Under the pieces are notes generated by a model, which was not told the DNA's origin, searched no databases, and saw nothing but the letters and a program-made list of their open reading frames with translations. 64,000 bases of DNA from an uncultured Saprospiraceae bacterium (GTDB taxonomy: Bacteria; Bacteroidota; Bacteroidia; Chitinophagales; Saprospiraceae), in contig CALEYL010000046.1 of NCBI GenBank assembly GCA_937926205.1, positions 62,001-126,000 of the forward strand, given 5' to 3'. Shown piece after piece: positions 61,900 through 64,000 of this stretch. Numbering within the stretch: position 1 is the stretch's first letter; every line of letters starts with the position of its first letter. Both the position numbers and the translations under genes were made by a program.

Positions 61900-64000
61900 G
61901 TGAATAACATAAAATCCATCAATGTGATTCGATACGCCTTCCTGATTACTTTTCTGCTGACAAACCTCGGCAGCACCTGGTCTCAAACGGTTGTTGCTTC
62001 GCCTTCCGGCAAAATTAAACTGACCTTTAGCCTTTCCACAAGCGGGCAGGCTTTTTATGCGGTTACTTTTAATGGCAAACCGATCGTCGGCGCCTCAAAA
62101 ATGGGATTCTATCTGGAAGGGCGCAATTACGCAAAGGGATTCGAACTCAAAGACTCCAAAACAAGCAGCTTCGATGAAACCTGGGAAACCGTCTGGGGCG
62201 AAGAGTCCAAAATCAGGAACCACTACAACGAATTGACGGTCAACCTCCAGAATAAGGACGGCCAGATGAACATCATTTTCAGGGTCTTCAACGATGGCGT
62301 GGGATTCCGGTATGTATTCCCCAAAATTGGCGATAAATCAGAAACACTGACCGTTCAGGAAGAACTATCGGAATTTCAGATGACTGGCGACCACACTGCC
62401 TGGTGGCAACCGGGTGACTGGGATTCGAACGAACACGATTATTCTACGACCAAAATTTCAAAAATCAACGGCATTCGCTATGCCAATGAAACGGCGATTT
62501 CCACGCAGTTTATCCCCGACTATAAAGCGGTACAAACACCCATGGCCATGCGCACAGAAGAGGGGGTCCACATCGCCATTCACGAAGCAGCGCTGGTCAA
62601 TTTTCCGGCCATGCAGCTCAAGGTGGACAACGCCAGTAAAAAGTTGACGGCTTTCCTTATTCCAAGTGCAGGCCTTTGGCGAAAAGCCGTGGTTGAAACA
62701 GGTTTTTCTACCCCCTGGCGCACGATCCTGATTAGTCCAAACGCGGCAGGTTTGCTGCTTTCACGGCTGATCCTGAACCTGAATGAGCCCTGCAAGCTGG
62801 CAGATGTGAGCTGGATCAAACCCGTGAAATATGTGGGTATCTGGTGGGAATTACACCTCGGAAAAACAACCTGGGATTACACTGGTTCGCAAAGCGGACA
62901 AACGATGATGGGCACACAGCCGCATGGCAGACACGGCGCCACGACAGAAAATACCAAACGCTATATTGATTTTGCAGCTCAAAATGGTTTCAACGGCGTT
63001 TTGGTGGAAGGCTGGAATACCGGTTGGGAAGATTGGTTTGGCAAATGGAAAGAAGATGTTTTTGATTTTCAAACGCCTTATCCGGATTACGACCTGAAAG
63101 GTTTGGCAGCGTATTCCATCGAAAAAGGAGCGCCAATCATTGTGCATCACGAAACATCGGCTTCGGCCCTTGGGTATGAGAAGCATTACGAAAAAGCATA
63201 CGAACTGATGAATTCGCTTGGGTTAAACGCCATTAAAACAGGTTATGTGGGTCGAATCATTCCGAAAGGAGAATGGCACGACGGCCAGTGGATGATCAAC
63301 CACTACCAGCGTGTGCTTGAAAAAACAGCCGAGCACAAAATCATGGTGGACGCCCACGAACCGGTACGCCCGACCGGCCTGCACCGCACATGGCCCCATT
63401 TTATGGCTTGCGAGGCCGCCCGTGGCAACGAATTCAATGCCTGGAGCAAGGGCAACCCTCCTGAACACGAAACCATCCTGCCATTTACGCGCTTGCTGGG
63501 CGGGCCGATGGATTACACCCCCGGCATTTTTAACATCCAGTTCAAGGAATACAAAACCGACCCTAACAATACCAATCAGGTGCACACGACACTGGCCAAA
63601 CAACTGGCTTTATACGTAACGATGTATTCCCCGCTCCAGATGGCTGCAGACCTGCCCGAACATTACGAAAAAAACATGGCTGCTTTTCAGTTCATCAAAG
63701 ATGTGGCTGTAGATTGGGAAGAAACAAAGGTACTCAACGCGGCCATCGGCGATTACGTGACTTACGCACGCAAGGCCAAAGGCTCCAACAACTGGTTTAT
63801 TGGATCCATTACCGACGAAAATGCCCGGACATTCGCACTGAAGCTCGACTTCCTGGATGCCGACAAAACTTATGAGACAACGGTTTATGAAGATGCAACC
63901 GACGCGCATTGGCAAAAAAATCCGACGGCAGTTAACATCCGGAAAATTACCGTTAAAAAAGGCGATACGCTCAATCTAAAATTAGCAGCAGGCGGAGGTG
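61900..64000 (+). CDS. Glycoside hydrolase family 97 enzyme (3' partial)
   Basis: The gene starts with GTG 61900 (a second GTG at 61924 in frame is possible) and runs off the window end, giving 700 codons. A signal peptide is visible (YAFLITFLLTNLGSTWS). The GH97 pattern is an N-terminal beta sandwich (about 30-280; WETVWGEE, DGVGFRYVFP), the (beta/alpha)8 barrel starting near ENTKRYIDFAAQNGFNGVLV, GWNTGWEDW, and a C-terminal sandwich. HEPVRPTGLHRTWPHF and ACEAARGNEFNAW carry the two glutamates typical of the inverting SusB branch, so an alpha-glucosidase activity is the best guess. Located in the periplasm by family. No SusC/SusD pair is in the window. Confidence 0.93.
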   Translation, partial: MNNIKSINVIRYAFLITFLLTNLGSTWSQTVVASPSGKIKLTFSLSTSGQAFYAVTFNGKPIVGASKMGFYLEGRNYAKGFELKDSKTSSFDETWETVWGEESKIRNHYNELTVNLQNKDGQMNIIFRVFNDGVGFRYVFPKIGDKSETLTVQEELSEFQMTGDHTAWWQPGDWDSNEHDYSTTKISKINGIRYANETAISTQFIPDYKAVQTPMAMRTEEGVHIAIHEAALVNFPAMQLKVDNASKKLTAFLIPSAGLWRKAVVETGFSTPWRTILISPNAAGLLLSRLILNLNEPCKLADVSWIKPVKYVGIWWELHLGKTTWDYTGSQSGQTMMGTQPHGRHGATTENTKRYIDFAAQNGFNGVLVEGWNTGWEDWFGKWKEDVFDFQTPYPDYDLKGLAAYSIEKGAPIIVHHETSASALGYEKHYEKAYELMNSLGLNAIKTGYVGRIIPKGEWHDGQWMINHYQRVLEKTAEHKIMVDAHEPVRPTGLHRTWPHFMACEAARGNEFNAWSKGNPPEHETILPFTRLLGGPMDYTPGIFNIQFKEYKTDPNNTNQVHTTLAKQLALYVTMYSPLQMAADLPEHYEKNMAAFQFIKDVAVDWEETKVLNAAIGDYVTYARKAKGSNNWFIGSITDENARTFALKLDFLDADKTYETTVYEDATDAHWQKNPTAVNIRKITVKKGDTLNLKLAAGGG

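Overview
The window reads as a chromosomal segment of a gliding-lineage Bacteroidota, most likely a Saprospiraceae-type organism. The evidence is internal. There are several proteins with type IX secretion (T9SS) C-terminal sorting domains, a giant SprB-repeat adhesin next to a PorP/SprF protein, gldC, a PorG-like DUF6089 barrel, a TonB-dependent receptor, and many -7 elements of the Bacteroidota form TAnnTTTG with little Shine-Dalgarno signal. Base composition is roughly 48-52% GC except for one clearly AT-rich islet (about 28.6-32.0 kb). I found no rRNA, tRNA, CRISPR array, transposase or prophage gene.

Layout. 0-4.6 kb: a partial secreted protein and a TPR-CHAT peptidase, both ending in a C-terminal membrane anchor. 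4.8-6.6 kb: folD-prmA operon on the minus strand. 7.1-13.8 kb: SprB-like adhesin plus PorP/SprF. 14.1-18.0 kb: four-helix-bundle protein, then a DUF1800-DUF1501 pair. 18.2-23.9 kb: lamin-tail surface protein, asd, and an acidic coiled-coil protein. 23.9-24.6 kb: no gene but a candidate RNA with three box-plus-hairpin modules. 24.6-28.4 kb: MarR-GNAT fusion regulator with an apparent autoregulatory operator, DUF5362, YfcE-like phosphodiesterase, gamma-glutamyltransferase. 28.6-31.9 kb: AT-rich accessory islet (P-loop ATPase, secreted OB-fold-like protein, two-TM coiled-coil protein). 32-40.6 kb: TonB receptor with a TPR partner, EamA exporter, acyl-CoA dehydrogenase, alkaline phosphatase, CotH-like protein, prmC. 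40.7-50.9 kb: pseudo-GH3/serine hydrolase fusion, PorG-like barrel, MsbA-type ABC exporter, gldC, PBP1a, barrel protein. 51-57.7 kb: DUF1508, MFS, PhzF, YebC, then a Crp/Fnr regulator followed by a perfect FNR-type box in front of a yceI-ygiD operon, and a second, secreted YceI. 58-64 kb: CotH/lamin-tail T9SS cargo, a membrane protein, and a partial GH97 enzyme.

The intergenic DNA is unusual. At least nine gaps hold degenerate tandem repeats with a strict 7-bp or 8-bp period (for example GGTTAAA, CCGTCCA, GTTAGAT, AAGTAGR, ANATAAAC), often arranged as inverted halves. They resemble in style the heptameric STRR sequences known from cyanobacteria. There is also a 164-bp near-perfect palindromic MITE-like element (44680-44843) and two copies of a second TIR-bounded element (1465-1605 and 46886-47046), each carrying a different internal palindrome.

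Functionally the window joins cell-surface and envelope work (T9SS cargo, gliding, peptidoglycan synthesis, lipid export, nutrient uptake) with housekeeping enzymes. The strongest candidates for something undescribed are the AT-rich ATPase islet, the box/hairpin RNA at 24.16-24.60 kb, the CHAT peptidase with its tail-anchored neighbour, and the repeat families.
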